Source: Deltaproteobacteria bacterium (GTDB lineage Bacteria; Myxococcota; JADLHZ01). From it: a stretch of 64,000 nucleotides of DNA. This document shows, one piece after another, positions 47,641 to 56,374 of the stretch. Where the stretch lies: positions 1 through 64,000 of the forward strand of contig JADLHZ010000040.1 in assembly GCA_020848545.1 (NCBI GenBank), in the 5' to 3' direction. Below the pieces are notes generated by a model, which saw only the letters and a program-made list of their open reading frames with translations, did no database searches and was not told the DNA's origin. Made by a program: the position numbers and the translations under genes. Positions within the stretch are counted from its first letter, which is position 1, and the number at the start of each line of letters is the position of its first letter.

Positions 47641-48690
47641 ATGTCCGCGCGCCTCGGTCCGGCCGCCCTGCTGACGTCGCTCTTCTTCACGGCCTGTGAT
47701 GACCCGAAGCTCGCCGCCGTGCCGGCCAAGGGCGGCGAGTTCGCGTCGGCGATGAACAAGCGTTTCGCCGAGCGCTGGAGCACCTGCACCGGCCTGCCAT
47801 TGACCGCGGTCGAGACGCTCTTGCGCATCGACGACGAGAAGAAGCGCACCGACAATTCGATCGCGAAAAAGCGCCTCGCCTACGATCGCGCCAAGGGCAA
47901 AGGTTGCCTCGACGCGTTGGTCGACGCGCCGTGCGAGGACCTCTTGAACGTGTTCGTCGAGGGCAAAGGCGCCTGCGACGCACCGTTCGTGGGCCAAGTC
48001 GGCCTCGACGATACCTGCTTCGAAGGCAACGAGTGCGCGGCCGGTAGCTTTTGCGAGCCCACCGGCGAGTGCGAAGGCGCCTGCCGCAAGTTCACGAAGC
48101 TCGGCGGTCCATGCGGCGCCGGCACCGTCTGCGAGCCGGACACGCAGTGCATCGGCGGGCTCTGCCGCGAGCGCGCGGGCGACGGCGATGCGTGCGCAGG
48201 AGAGAACCGAGTCGGCTGCAAGAGCGGGCTCTTTTGCCTGCAAACGTCGGCGACGACCGGCGTTTGTTCGAAGGGCATCGTCGACGGCACCTGCAGCCGC
48301 AGCAACGTCTGCCTCGTCGGCCATCACTGCGCGCCGAAGTCGAAGACCGCCACCGAAGGCACGTGCATCGCGAGCCGCGCCGAAGGCGAAGCCTGCGAGC
48401 CCGGGCTCTCGCAGTGCGCGTCGTTCACCTCGTGCATGAAGGGCGAGGACGGATCCTTCGCGTGCCGGGCATGGGGCGGCGAAGGCAGCCCGTGCGGCCG
48501 CATCGACGAAGAGTCGGTCGACTGCTTCAACGCATGGTGCGGCGCCGACCAAGCGCAGGCCGCGGCGCATGGCGGCACCTGTCGCGCGGTGCTCGACAAC
48601 GGCGCGCCGTGCGAAGACAGCACGATGTGCGCGAGCGGGATCTGCGACCCCTTCGGACAACTGTGCGTGAGCGCTTGCCCGCTGCAGTGA
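47641..48690 (+). CDS. Cys-rich (Dickkopf-like) lipoprotein
   Basis: A 349-residue lipoprotein (MSARLGPAALLTSLFFTAC-DDPK). From about residue 120 it has many regularly spaced Cys with repeats of the type C-x-x-G-x-x-C (DDTCFEGNECAAGSFCEP, GGPCGAGTVCEPDTQC, DPFGQLC). Such EGF/Dickkopf-like Cys repeats are abundant in secreted myxobacterial proteins. It is probably surface-exposed and disulfide-bonded. It is followed by several small membrane or exported genes. Confidence 0.75.
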   Translation: MSARLGPAALLTSLFFTACDDPKLAAVPAKGGEFASAMNKRFAERWSTCTGLPLTAVETLLRIDDEKKRTDNSIAKKRLAYDRAKGKGCLDALVDAPCEDLLNVFVEGKGACDAPFVGQVGLDDTCFEGNECAAGSFCEPTGECEGACRKFTKLGGPCGAGTVCEPDTQCIGGLCRERAGDGDACAGENRVGCKSGLFCLQTSATTGVCSKGIVDGTCSRSNVCLVGHHCAPKSKTATEGTCIASRAEGEACEPGLSQCASFTSCMKGEDGSFACRAWGGEGSPCGRIDEESVDCFNAWCGADQAQAAAHGGTCRAVLDNGAPCEDSTMCASGICDPFGQLCVSACPLQ

Positions 48691-48709
48691 TGCACAGTAG
48701 CGGAGGCGC

Positions 48710-49147
48710 ATGACCAGCAGCCGAGCGCCCCTGCCCAAGCGCGCCCTGTCGATCTTCGCGCTCTACTTGAGCGTCGTGCTCACGGCCGCGACCGTGCTCA
48801 CGCGCACGATCGCCAAGAACGCCGCCGGCGCCGAACAGCCAGTGGCCGTGCGCGCAGACCGTGCCGGGCTCTCATGCGTTGCGCTCGCAGCCAAGCTCGA
48901 GGACGAGCTCTTCACTTGGTACGTCGCCGCGGTTCGCGAGCTCTCCGCCGACTCGATGCGTCCTGAGCCGACGCCAGGCCTGTTGCGCGAGTGGGAGTCG
49001 GCGCGCGCCGCTGGAGCCGAGCGCTGTCAAAGCGATGCCTCGGCCACGAAAAAATTCAGTCACCTGTTGAACGTCCGCCGCGGGCTCGAGAGCAATACAT
49101 TTTTACTCGCGACGCGGATCGGCGAAGATGTGTCCGGATTGCATTGA
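48710..49147 (+). CDS. Membrane-anchored hypothetical protein
   Basis: A 145-residue protein with one N-terminal membrane segment (RALSIFALYLSVVLTAATVL) and a soluble part with two Cys (GLSCVALAAKL; ERCQSDAS). It is not recognised. GGAGG lies about 5 nt before the ATG. It sits between the Cys-rich lipoprotein and another single-pass protein. Confidence 0.5.
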   Translation: MTSSRAPLPKRALSIFALYLSVVLTAATVLTRTIAKNAAGAEQPVAVRADRAGLSCVALAAKLEDELFTWYVAAVRELSADSMRPEPTPGLLREWESARAAGAERCQSDASATKKFSHLLNVRRGLESNTFLLATRIGEDVSGLH

Positions 49148-49187
49148 CCGATGCATTGACTGACAGGTTCCACCAGAGGGCAAACGC

Positions 49188-49505
49188 GTGAGCGACGAAG
49201 AAAAGAAGTCCGAGCGTTACAACACCGTCTTTTTGGTCTCTCAGATTCAAGCTGGGCAGTCGCGCAACAAGAAGATCGGCATCGCGATCGCCGCCGTGAT
49301 CGTCGTGGCGATCATCTACTTCTTGTTCATCATGGAGCCGCCGCCGCACGAAGCGCCGCCCGCCGAGACGCCGGCCGCAGGCGCGCCACCTTCCGCGACC
49401 CCGCCGCCTCCGACGCCACCGTCTGCGCCAGGCGGCATCGCGCCGATTCAGCCGGCACCGGCAGCTCCCGCGGCACCTGCACCGGCGGCACCTACAAAGA
49501 AGTAG
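49188..49505 (+). CDS. Single-pass Pro/Ala-rich membrane protein
   Basis: A 105-residue protein: a charged N terminus (SDEEKKSERYNTVFL), one helix (IGIAIAAVIVVAIIYFLFI) and a Pro/Ala-rich tail (PPPHEAPPAETPAAGAPPS) ending in TKK. It begins at a GTG. The tail suggests a periplasmic linker or wall contact. It is not recognised further. Confidence 0.55.
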   Translation: MSDEEKKSERYNTVFLVSQIQAGQSRNKKIGIAIAAVIVVAIIYFLFIMEPPPHEAPPAETPAAGAPPSATPPPPTPPSAPGGIAPIQPAPAAPAAPAPAAPTKK

Positions 49506-49508
49506 GCG

Positions 49509-49892
49509 TCAATTGACGCGGGCGTGCGCTTGCTGAGCGAGCTCGGACTCTTGCGCCACGAGCTCGGCGATCGTGTCTTTCACCTGCGCCGCGTCGCGCG
49601 CGTCTTGCTGCAAGGTCAGGTACAAGCGGTAGTGCGCGACGGCGGCGGCCTTGTTGCCAGTCTTCGCGAAGGCGACGCCCAAGTGGCGGTGCGGGAGCGC
49701 GAAGGTCGCGTCTTCCGACGCCGCCTTCTGCAGGTGAACGATGGCTTCTTGGTAGCGCTTGTCCTTCAGCGCTTCGACGCCGTAGGCGTGCCAGTAGCGC
49801 GAGGTCTCGGTCGGGACTTTGTGCTCGCTTTGGCAAGCGACAAAGGTAAGGAAAAGAACGACACCGGAGAGCTTCGTGATCGTGTTTCCCAT
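49509..49892 (-). CDS. TPR lipoprotein
   Basis: A 127-residue lipoprotein (MGNTITKLSGVVLFLTFVAC-QSEH). The mature part is two TPR helices pairs (YWHAYGVEALKDKRYQEAIVHLQKA, given in parts; LPHRHLGVAFAKTGNKAAAVAHYRLYL). TPRs mediate protein contacts, so it may scaffold an envelope complex. The ATG at 49892 is used because it opens the lipoprotein signal. Confidence 0.78.
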   Translation of the reverse strand: MGNTITKLSGVVLFLTFVACQSEHKVPTETSRYWHAYGVEALKDKRYQEAIVHLQKAASEDATFALPHRHLGVAFAKTGNKAAAVAHYRLYLTLQQDARDAAQVKDTIAELVAQESELAQQAHARVN

Positions 49893-49992
49893 GTAGCGCC
49901 ATACAGCCACGTTGTCCGACGTGGTTGCCGAGTGGCGTGTGATCGGCGCCACACACGCACATGCTTAGTTAATAAATCGGGGCCGTCGCCGA

Positions 49993-51378
49993 CTACTTCT
50001 GTGTGCGGCGCAGATAATTGAGCACGTCGCTGCGCGTGATGAGGCCGAAGAAGCGCTCGCCTTCGGTGACGATCGCGACCATGCCCGCCGAAAAGATCGG
50101 CATCAGCTGCTCGATCGGGGTCTTCGGCTCGAGCGTCTTCAGCCGCGTGCTCATGTACCCCTTCACCTCGTTCTTGAAGCGCGCCTGATCGCCGTAGACC
50201 GCAAAGAGGATGTCCGACTCGTCGATGATGCCGACGATCTTGTCGCCCTCGAGCACCGGCAGCTGCGAGACGTCGTAGAGCTTCATCAGCGCGTTGGCCC
50301 GCAAGAGCGTATCGGTCGGCTTCACGCTGACGACCGCGCGCTGCGACGCCGGCCGTGTGATGATGTCGCGCAAGTCGCCGTAGCGCTCGACCTTGATGAA
50401 GCCCTGGTCTTGCATCCAGTAGTCGTTGAACATCTTCGAGAGGTACTTGCCGCCGGTGTCGCAGACGAGCGTGACGACGCGCTTCTTCGTCTTCTGCTCG
50501 CGGCAATACTTCAGCGCCGCCGCGAGTAAGGTGCCGGACGAGCTGCCGCCCAAGATGCCCTCTTTGGCCAAGAGCTCGCGCGCGGCGGTGAACGCTTCTT
50601 CGTCGGTGATCGTATAGGCCTGCTTGACGCGCGAGAGATCGCAGATGGCCGGGATGAAGTCCTCGCCGATGCCTTCGACGAGCCAGCTGCCGGCGTCGAT
50701 CATCTCGCCGGTCTTGATGTAGTGCGCGAGGATCGAGCCCTTGGGATCAGCCAGCACCATCTCGCACTCGGGCGCGGCCTTCTTGAAGAACTTCGAGAGC
50801 CCGGTGAGCGTGCCGCCGGAGCCGACGCCGCAGACCATCGCGTCGATCTTCTTGTCCATCTGCTCGAAGATCTCGGGGCCGGTGCTCTCTTCGTGCGCCT
50901 GCGGGTTCGCTTGGTTGTTGAACTGATTCACGTAATGCGAGTTCGGCGTCTCTTTGGCGATGCGCGCGGCGACGTCTTGGTAATAGTCCGGGTGGCCCTT
51001 GGCGACGTCGGAGCGGGTCATCACGATCTCGGCGCCGAGGGCCTTCAGGTGAAACACCTTCTCTTGGCTCATCTTGTCAGGGATGACGACGAGCATCTTG
51101 TAGCCCTTGGACGCCGCGACGAGCGCGAGGGCGAGCCCGGTGTTCCCCGCCGTCGCTTCGATGATGGTGCCGCCGGGCTTCAGCTTGCCCTCCTTCTCCG
51201 CGGCCTCGATCATCGATAGCCCGATGCGATCTTTGATCGACCCGCCGGGGTTCTGGTTCTCGAGCTTCAAGAAGAGCTCGCACGGGCCGGTGTCGATGCG
51301 CTGCACCTTCACGAGCGGTGTGTTGCCGATGAGCCCGAGGACGCCGCCAGAAACAGGACGGTTCATTTGTGATGGCAT
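49993..51378 (-). CDS. Cystathionine beta-synthase
   Basis: A 461-residue protein: a PLP-dependent beta-synthase domain (K49 in GGSIKDRIG; ATAGNTGLALAL; GVGSGGTLTGLSKFF) followed by two CBS domains (VSVKPTDTLLRANALM; TPIEQLMPIFSAGMVAIVTEG). This is the full-length CBS layout, although some such enzymes act as cysteine synthases. It supplies transsulfuration from homocysteine and serine. GGAGA before the ATG supports the start. It is divergent from xth, 47 bp away. Confidence 0.93.
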   Translation of the reverse strand: MPSQMNRPVSGGVLGLIGNTPLVKVQRIDTGPCELFLKLENQNPGGSIKDRIGLSMIEAAEKEGKLKPGGTIIEATAGNTGLALALVAASKGYKMLVVIPDKMSQEKVFHLKALGAEIVMTRSDVAKGHPDYYQDVAARIAKETPNSHYVNQFNNQANPQAHEESTGPEIFEQMDKKIDAMVCGVGSGGTLTGLSKFFKKAAPECEMVLADPKGSILAHYIKTGEMIDAGSWLVEGIGEDFIPAICDLSRVKQAYTITDEEAFTAARELLAKEGILGGSSSGTLLAAALKYCREQKTKKRVVTLVCDTGGKYLSKMFNDYWMQDQGFIKVERYGDLRDIITRPASQRAVVSVKPTDTLLRANALMKLYDVSQLPVLEGDKIVGIIDESDILFAVYGDQARFKNEVKGYMSTRLKTLEPKTPIEQLMPIFSAGMVAIVTEGERFFGLITRSDVLNYLRRTQK

Positions 51379-51425
51379 GGGTTGGTCTCCGTTTGCCTGC
51401 GCGGGGCGTATGATAAGGACGCCTG

Positions 51426-52214
51426 GTGAGCAAGGTCAGCCGCAAGATCATCTCCTGGAACGTGAACGGCATTCGCGCCGCCGAGCGCAAAGGCTTCATG
51501 CAGTGGATCGCGCGAGCGAAGCCCGATGTGCTCGGCTTGCAAGAGACGCGCATCGACGATCTGATCCTGCCGGAGCGCCTGCGCGTGCTCGACGGCTACC
51601 ACGCCGTTTGGTCGTTCGCGCAGAAGAAGGGCTACAGCGGCACCGCGCTCTACACGCGGGAAAAGCCGGTGAAGACGTACGCCGCGATCGGCGACGACGC
51701 CTATGATCACGAGGGGCGCATGACGGCCGCCGAGCTCTCGGACGTCATCATCTGCAACGCGTACTTTCCAAAAGGCAGCGGCACCCTGCGCGACAACAGC
51801 CGCGTGCCGTTCAAGCTCGGCTTTTACCGTGCGTTCTTCGACTGGGCGCTCCTGCTTGCGAAGCGGCGCAAGAAGCCGCTCGTCGTCATGGGCGACTTCA
51901 ACACCGCGCACGAGAACATCGACCTGAAGAACTGGAAGACGAACAGCGGGACGAGTGGGTTCTTGCCCGAGGAGCGCGCCGAGATGACCAAGCAGCTCGA
52001 GCGCGGCTTCGCCGATACCTTTCGGCGCTTGCACCCGAGCGTGGCGCGCTACTCGTGGTGGAGCCAACGCATGGGCGCGCGCGCGCGGAACATCGGCTGG
52101 CGTATCGACTACGTGTGGGTGAGCGAAAAGCTCATGCCGCGCGTGAAGGAAGCGTTCATCGACGTCGAGGTGCTCGGCAGCGATCACTGCCCCGTCGGGA
52201 TCGTGCTCGGGTGA
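51426..52214 (+). CDS. xth: Exodeoxyribonuclease III
   Basis: A 262-residue AP endonuclease/exonuclease III. Motifs are SWNVNGIRAAERKG, LGLQETRI (Glu metal ligand), GYSGTALYTR, VMGDFNTAHENIDL and GSDHCPVGIVL (catalytic Asp-His). It repairs abasic sites in DNA. The GTG start has AAGGA about 9 nt upstream. Its stop overlaps the GTG of the HTTM gene. Confidence 0.94.
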   Translation: MSKVSRKIISWNVNGIRAAERKGFMQWIARAKPDVLGLQETRIDDLILPERLRVLDGYHAVWSFAQKKGYSGTALYTREKPVKTYAAIGDDAYDHEGRMTAAELSDVIICNAYFPKGSGTLRDNSRVPFKLGFYRAFFDWALLLAKRRKKPLVVMGDFNTAHENIDLKNWKTNSGTSGFLPEERAEMTKQLERGFADTFRRLHPSVARYSWWSQRMGARARNIGWRIDYVWVSEKLMPRVKEAFIDVEVLGSDHCPVGIVLG

Positions 52215-53599
52215 CGCGTTGGCTGCTCGCGCCCGTCGACCCGCGGCCGATCGCTCTCTTGCGCATCGGCCTCGGCGCTTTGGTCCTCGCCGACATCGCC
52301 GATCGCTTGCGGCAGTTTCACACCTTCTACACCGACTACGGCATGCTCGCGCGGAGCGACGTTCCGGTGGCGCTCCGCTGGCCCTCCGCGCTGAACCCGT
52401 TCTTCTGGTCGGGCGAGCCTGCGGCGATCGGCGCGGTGTTCTTCTTCGGGGCCCTCGCGGCGGCGTGCTTGCTCGTCGGGTGGCGCTCGCGCACGGCGGC
52501 GGTGCTCACCTGGGCGTTCCTCTCGGCGCTCGGCGCGCGCAACGAGCTCGTCTTGAACGGCGCCGACACGGTGATGCGCGTGCTCGCGTTCTGGCTGATC
52601 TTCGCGTCGCCGGGCGCGGCGTTGAGCGTGGATGCGCGGCGCGGCGCGGTGGCGGCCCCGTCGCGGGCGGCGTTGATCGCGCTGCAGGCGCAGGTCGCGA
52701 TCATCTACGCCGCCGCCGGCCTGCATAAGCACGGCGACGACTGGTTGAACGGCACGGCGATCTATCGGGTGCTGCAGATCGGCGTCTACGCGCGCTCGTG
52801 GACCCGCGCGCTGCTCGATCATCCGGGGCTCTGCGCGTTCTTCACTTACGCGACGCTGGCGCTCGAGCTCGGCTTCGTGCCGCTCGTCCTGTCGCCCTTT
52901 CGCCGCCCGCTTTGTCGCGCTGTGGCGATCGGCGCCGCCTGCGCGCTGCACCTCGGGATCTTTTTCGCGATGCGCGTTGGCAACCTGGTCTGGGTGATGC
53001 CGGTGGCGCTCTGTGCGTTCATCGAGCCTGCGTGGCTCGCGCGCTTGGTGCCGCCGGCGTCGCCTGGCACGCGGGCACAACGGTGGACTCTGGCGGCGCT
53101 CGTTCCATTGCTGCTCGTCTTCTCCGATCAATGGCGGCAGCTGAAGGAGCCCGAGTCGAAGCGCGGCGTCGTCCTCGCGCGTGTCGGCTTGCAGCAACAG
53201 TGGCCGCTCTTCGCGCCGAACCCCGCTCGCTATGATCACCGCTTCACCGCGCGTGCTCTGACGGCAGATGGCTCGACCATCGACGACGTGCTCAGTGAGA
53301 CGCTGCCGGAGCTCAGCGCACCGCCCGACGCGATCTACAACCGTTGGCTAAAGGCGCGGACGAGCCTGTCACGACGCGCGCACTCGCCGTACCTCGGCGG
53401 CGTCGGCCGGCTCGTGTGTCTGAGGTGGAAGGAAGCGCACGGCGCGCCGCTGGCCGAGATGACGATCGTGCTGCATGTGCGCAGCAGTGTGGCGCCGGGA
53501 GAAGCGCTGGCCGAAGAGCAGCACTTCGATCTCTGGCGGCAGCCCTGTGTGTTCAGCGCCGACGGCGCCGGCGCAGCATCAGAGCGAGCATCGCCATGA
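52211..53599 (+). CDS. HTTM (VKGC-like) membrane protein
   Basis: A 462-residue polytopic protein of the HTTM family, related to vitamin K-dependent gamma-carboxylase. The early block PIALLRIGLGALVLADIADR, further helices and the segment HLGIFFAMRVGNLVWVMPVALCAF are typical. The C-terminal soluble part (YDHRFTARALTADGSTIDDV onward) is family-like. The GTG start overlaps the xth stop (52211-52214). Its 3' end overlaps the MYXO-CTERM gene on the other strand by 47 bp. Confidence 0.85.
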   Translation: MTRWLLAPVDPRPIALLRIGLGALVLADIADRLRQFHTFYTDYGMLARSDVPVALRWPSALNPFFWSGEPAAIGAVFFFGALAAACLLVGWRSRTAAVLTWAFLSALGARNELVLNGADTVMRVLAFWLIFASPGAALSVDARRGAVAAPSRAALIALQAQVAIIYAAAGLHKHGDDWLNGTAIYRVLQIGVYARSWTRALLDHPGLCAFFTYATLALELGFVPLVLSPFRRPLCRAVAIGAACALHLGIFFAMRVGNLVWVMPVALCAFIEPAWLARLVPPASPGTRAQRWTLAALVPLLLVFSDQWRQLKEPESKRGVVLARVGLQQQWPLFAPNPARYDHRFTARALTADGSTIDDVLSETLPELSAPPDAIYNRWLKARTSLSRRAHSPYLGGVGRLVCLRWKEAHGAPLAEMTIVLHVRSSVAPGEALAEEQHFDLWRQPCVFSADGAGAASERASP

Positions 53600-54953
53600 A
53601 CGCCAAAGGTGTCGCCTCGTTCGCTTGACAGCCCTTCTTCGGCTGCACGACGAGCGTCCCACCTTCGCGCTCCGGCGGCGCTTCGGCCTCGGCAGAGGTG
53701 CGCGCCACGCAGATGCAGACCCCGCGATCGCAGAGCGCTTCGAAGCAGCCGGCGACCTCGCAGGCGGTGCCATCAGCCGCAGGAGCTTCGCTGCACGCGC
53801 CGTCCGTCGGATCGCAGCTCGGGATCATGCACGCTGACTTCGAGGCGCAGCGCGGCTGGCCGACGCAAACACCCGCGTTGCATTGGCCGCCCTTCATGCA
53901 TGCGTCGACGAGCGCGCACTCGCTGCCGTCAGCGAGGTTCTCTTCGACGCAATCGCCGGTCGCGGGGTTGCAGTACGCCGAGCGACATTGATCGCTCGCC
54001 GGGCACTGCTTCGGCGTGCCGCGGCATTCGCCCGCCTGGCAGGCGACGTTCACCATGCACTTGTCGGCGAGCGTGCACGCGGCCCCGTCATCGAGAGGCA
54101 CGATGATGCAGTTGCCGCTCGGCTCGACACACTGGCCGACGTTGCACACCGGCACGCCGCCCGAGCAGTCCTTCGGCGCTTGGCCGCCACACGATCCGCC
54201 GCTGCAGGAGGCGCTGTTTGCGTAGCAGCCGGTGCCGCCGCAGGTGGTACCGTCCGCCAACAGCGCGTCGCTGTGGCAAACGCCATCGGCCGGCGTGCAG
54301 GTCGGCGCGGCGTGGCACGCTGGCCACTCGCAGACCTTGGCTGCGTACGGAATGCAGTCGCCGGTCGCGTTGCAGCGTTTGTGCGCTGCGCAGCGATCGG
54401 CCACGGAGCCATCGCAGTACGCGTCGCTGTTGCGCGCGGTGAAGGCGCAGACGTTCGTCACTTGATTGCAGTAGTTGTCGCGGCAGGTCGTGTCGGCTGG
54501 ACAACCGGCGTCATTGCAGCAGCCGGCGTCGGGGACGCACTTGGTCGCGCTGCAGGCTTTGTAGCCGGCTTCGCACGTCGGTAGCCCGCAGGCCGTGCCG
54601 TTGCAGTTGGCGTCGGTCGCGTGCTCGGGGGGCGTGCAACATCGCGCTCCGCAGCGTGCCGTGTGATCGATCGGCGTGCCGACGCAGACGTCGCCGTCGC
54701 ATGCGCGGGTCGTGCACGCGTCGCCGCTGCCCGCGCAGGCGATGGGGTCACAGATCGGCCCGACGTCCCCGCCGGGGTCGCCCGTGTCACCGACGCCGTT
54801 GTCGCAGGGCGGATATGCGCCGCCCGGGCAAATCGCGAGCTGGCTGACACCCGGCGGCGCAACGTAGATACCCGGCGGCACACGATCGTTCGGCAGCGGG
54901 CGGTCGCAAGCCGCGGTCAGGACGAGCAAAATGGAGAGGCAGCGAAACGACAT
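53553..54953 (-). CDS. Cys-rich MYXO-CTERM lipoprotein
   Basis: A 466-residue protein with a type II signal (MSFRCLSILLVLTAAC-DRPL), a long Cys-rich body with repeats such as DGTTCGGTGC, DGAACTLADKCMV and DGSECALVDACMKGGQ (Dickkopf/EGF-like), and a C-terminal MYXO-CTERM-like tail (KKGCQANEATP, helix LAFMAMLALML, RRRRRR). It carries the same double sorting signals as the lipoprotein at 19613. It is probably a surface protein. Start ATG 54953 opens the signal. Confidence 0.82.
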   Translation of the reverse strand: MSFRCLSILLVLTAACDRPLPNDRVPPGIYVAPPGVSQLAICPGGAYPPCDNGVGDTGDPGGDVGPICDPIACAGSGDACTTRACDGDVCVGTPIDHTARCGARCCTPPEHATDANCNGTACGLPTCEAGYKACSATKCVPDAGCCNDAGCPADTTCRDNYCNQVTNVCAFTARNSDAYCDGSVADRCAAHKRCNATGDCIPYAAKVCEWPACHAAPTCTPADGVCHSDALLADGTTCGGTGCYANSASCSGGSCGGQAPKDCSGGVPVCNVGQCVEPSGNCIIVPLDDGAACTLADKCMVNVACQAGECRGTPKQCPASDQCRSAYCNPATGDCVEENLADGSECALVDACMKGGQCNAGVCVGQPRCASKSACMIPSCDPTDGACSEAPAADGTACEVAGCFEALCDRGVCICVARTSAEAEAPPEREGGTLVVQPKKGCQANEATPLAFMAMLALMLRRRRRR

Positions 54954-55033
54954 CGATCTAACAAATATGCCAGGAAACAAGCCGGAAATCTCGACGGATC
55001 GTGCGGAGACCATGTGCGAAATCGCCCGCACGC

Positions 55034-55318
55034 TCAACCCACTTGCCGGCCGACGACAAACGCAAGGAGCGCGCTCAGCAAGGCCACGACCATGGCGGCT
55101 TTTTTCCACTCTGGCTTCGCCCACCGGGTCGCCAGCGCAACGATCGCCAGCATGTTCAAGACGTGCGCCGCGATGACGCGCGGCTCTTGTGCGCTCTGAG
55201 CCTGCGAGAAGACGCGCCAGGCGACGTAGGCGCCGGCGACGAGCAAGCCGGCGACGAGCAAGGGGCGCGGCTTGTCGAGCGGCGATGGGGATGGCTCTGG
55301 CGACTCGGGCGTTTCCAT
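55034..55318 (-). CDS. Small three-helix membrane protein
   Basis: A 94-residue protein with a Pro/Ser-rich N terminus (METPESPEPSPSPLDKP) and three hydrophobic helices (LLVAGLLVAGAYVAWRVF; HVLNMLAIVALATRW; AMVVALLSALLAFVVG). No family is recognised. It is divergent from the methyltransferase at 55384. Confidence 0.55.
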   Translation of the reverse strand: METPESPEPSPSPLDKPRPLLVAGLLVAGAYVAWRVFSQAQSAQEPRVIAAHVLNMLAIVALATRWAKPEWKKAAMVVALLSALLAFVVGRQVG

Positions 55319-55383
55319 GCGTTCCCTTCTGCGGCCTCGCGCGCTAACACGAAGCGGTGGACCCGGGAAGCAAGAGCAGATTG

Positions 55384-56022
55384 ATGCCGATCGCCGTCGA
55401 GCGCTTCGATCCGAAGACGCTGTTTGGGCAGATCGCACGCACGCTGGCCGAGGCCGAGTGCTTGCCGCAAAAAGAGCTCTTCGAGGCGTGGGAGGTTGCG
55501 AAGCGCACGCAGCGACGCCTGCGCGGCCGGGGAGTCCGGCGCGTGGTCGATCTGGCGTGCGGGCATGGTGTCGCGGGAGCGGTACTCGCGCTGATCGAGC
55601 CTCGGATCGCAGAGGTCGTCGGCGTCGATCGGCGCTTGCCGCCGTGCGCGAAGAAATCGTTGGCGGCGATGACGGCGCGCTTTCCGCAGCTCGGCGGCCG
55701 CGTTTCGCTGATCGAGGGCGAGCTCCGGGCGGTCGAAGTCCGCGCGGATGATCTCGTCGTCTGCGTGCACGGCTGCGGCGCGCTGACCGACGTCGCGATC
55801 GATCGGGCGATCGCCGGTCGGGCGATGGTCGCGGTGTTGCCGTGCTGCCACAAGAAGCGCGACGCCGACACCGGCGGGCTCGAAGGATGGTGCGACTTCG
55901 CGCTGGCGATCGACGTCCGGCGCGCCGAGCGCTTGAGGGCGGCGGGATTTCGCGTGGTGACGCAGAAGATCCCGGAAGAGATCACGCCGAAGAACCGTTT
56001 GTTGATCGGGGTGCCAAAGTGA
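55384..56022 (+). CDS. Class I SAM methyltransferase (Trm13-like fold)
   Basis: A 212-residue methyltransferase. The SAM motif is VVDLACGHGVAGAVLA (residues about 55-70), then VVGVDRRLPP, VCVHGCGALTDVAIDRA and VLPCCHKKR. These last two blocks resemble the Methyltransf_32/Trm13-type core, whose members modify tRNA. No CHHC zinc finger is attached. The ATG at 55384 is preferred over a GTG at 55357. Its stop overlaps the next gene's GTG. Confidence 0.75.
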   Translation: MPIAVERFDPKTLFGQIARTLAEAECLPQKELFEAWEVAKRTQRRLRGRGVRRVVDLACGHGVAGAVLALIEPRIAEVVGVDRRLPPCAKKSLAAMTARFPQLGGRVSLIEGELRAVEVRADDLVVCVHGCGALTDVAIDRAIAGRAMVAVLPCCHKKRDADTGGLEGWCDFALAIDVRRAERLRAAGFRVVTQKIPEEITPKNRLLIGVPK

Positions 56023-56255
56023 ACGAGCAGCGGCGGGTCACGTGGAATGGTGGGATTCGACCGACGCGCGGCGAGCTCGTCTTGCGCGGCGCGTGCGGGG
56101 CGATCATCGGCGCCGGCCTCGGGTGGTTGTCGCTTTGGTGGTTCGAAACGCTGTGGCTGATCGCGGGCGGCGCGATCGTGTGCGGCGTCCTCGCGGTGAC
56201 GATGGGCGATCGTTTTTGGGCGCGGTTGTCGGGGTGGCTCGCTTGGTGGCCGTGA
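56019..56255 (+). CDS. Small two-helix membrane protein
   Basis: A 78-residue protein starting at GTG 56019, overlapping the methyltransferase stop. Two hydrophobic helices (AIIGAGLGWLSLWWF; LIAGGAIVCGVLAVTMG) make up most of the chain. It is not recognised. The overlap implies translational coupling to the methyltransferase. Confidence 0.6.
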   Translation: MNEQRRVTWNGGIRPTRGELVLRGACGAIIGAGLGWLSLWWFETLWLIAGGAIVCGVLAVTMGDRFWARLSGWLAWWP

Positions 56256-56374
56256 TTCGACGCGTCGCCGTAGTCGCTGACGTCGCCGTACGATCGTGGC
56301 CCCGCCCGTGCGCCCCCACCCCTCGCTCCGCTCCACCGCGTCGACCGCGTTGATGATCGGAGCGCGCCGCCCTC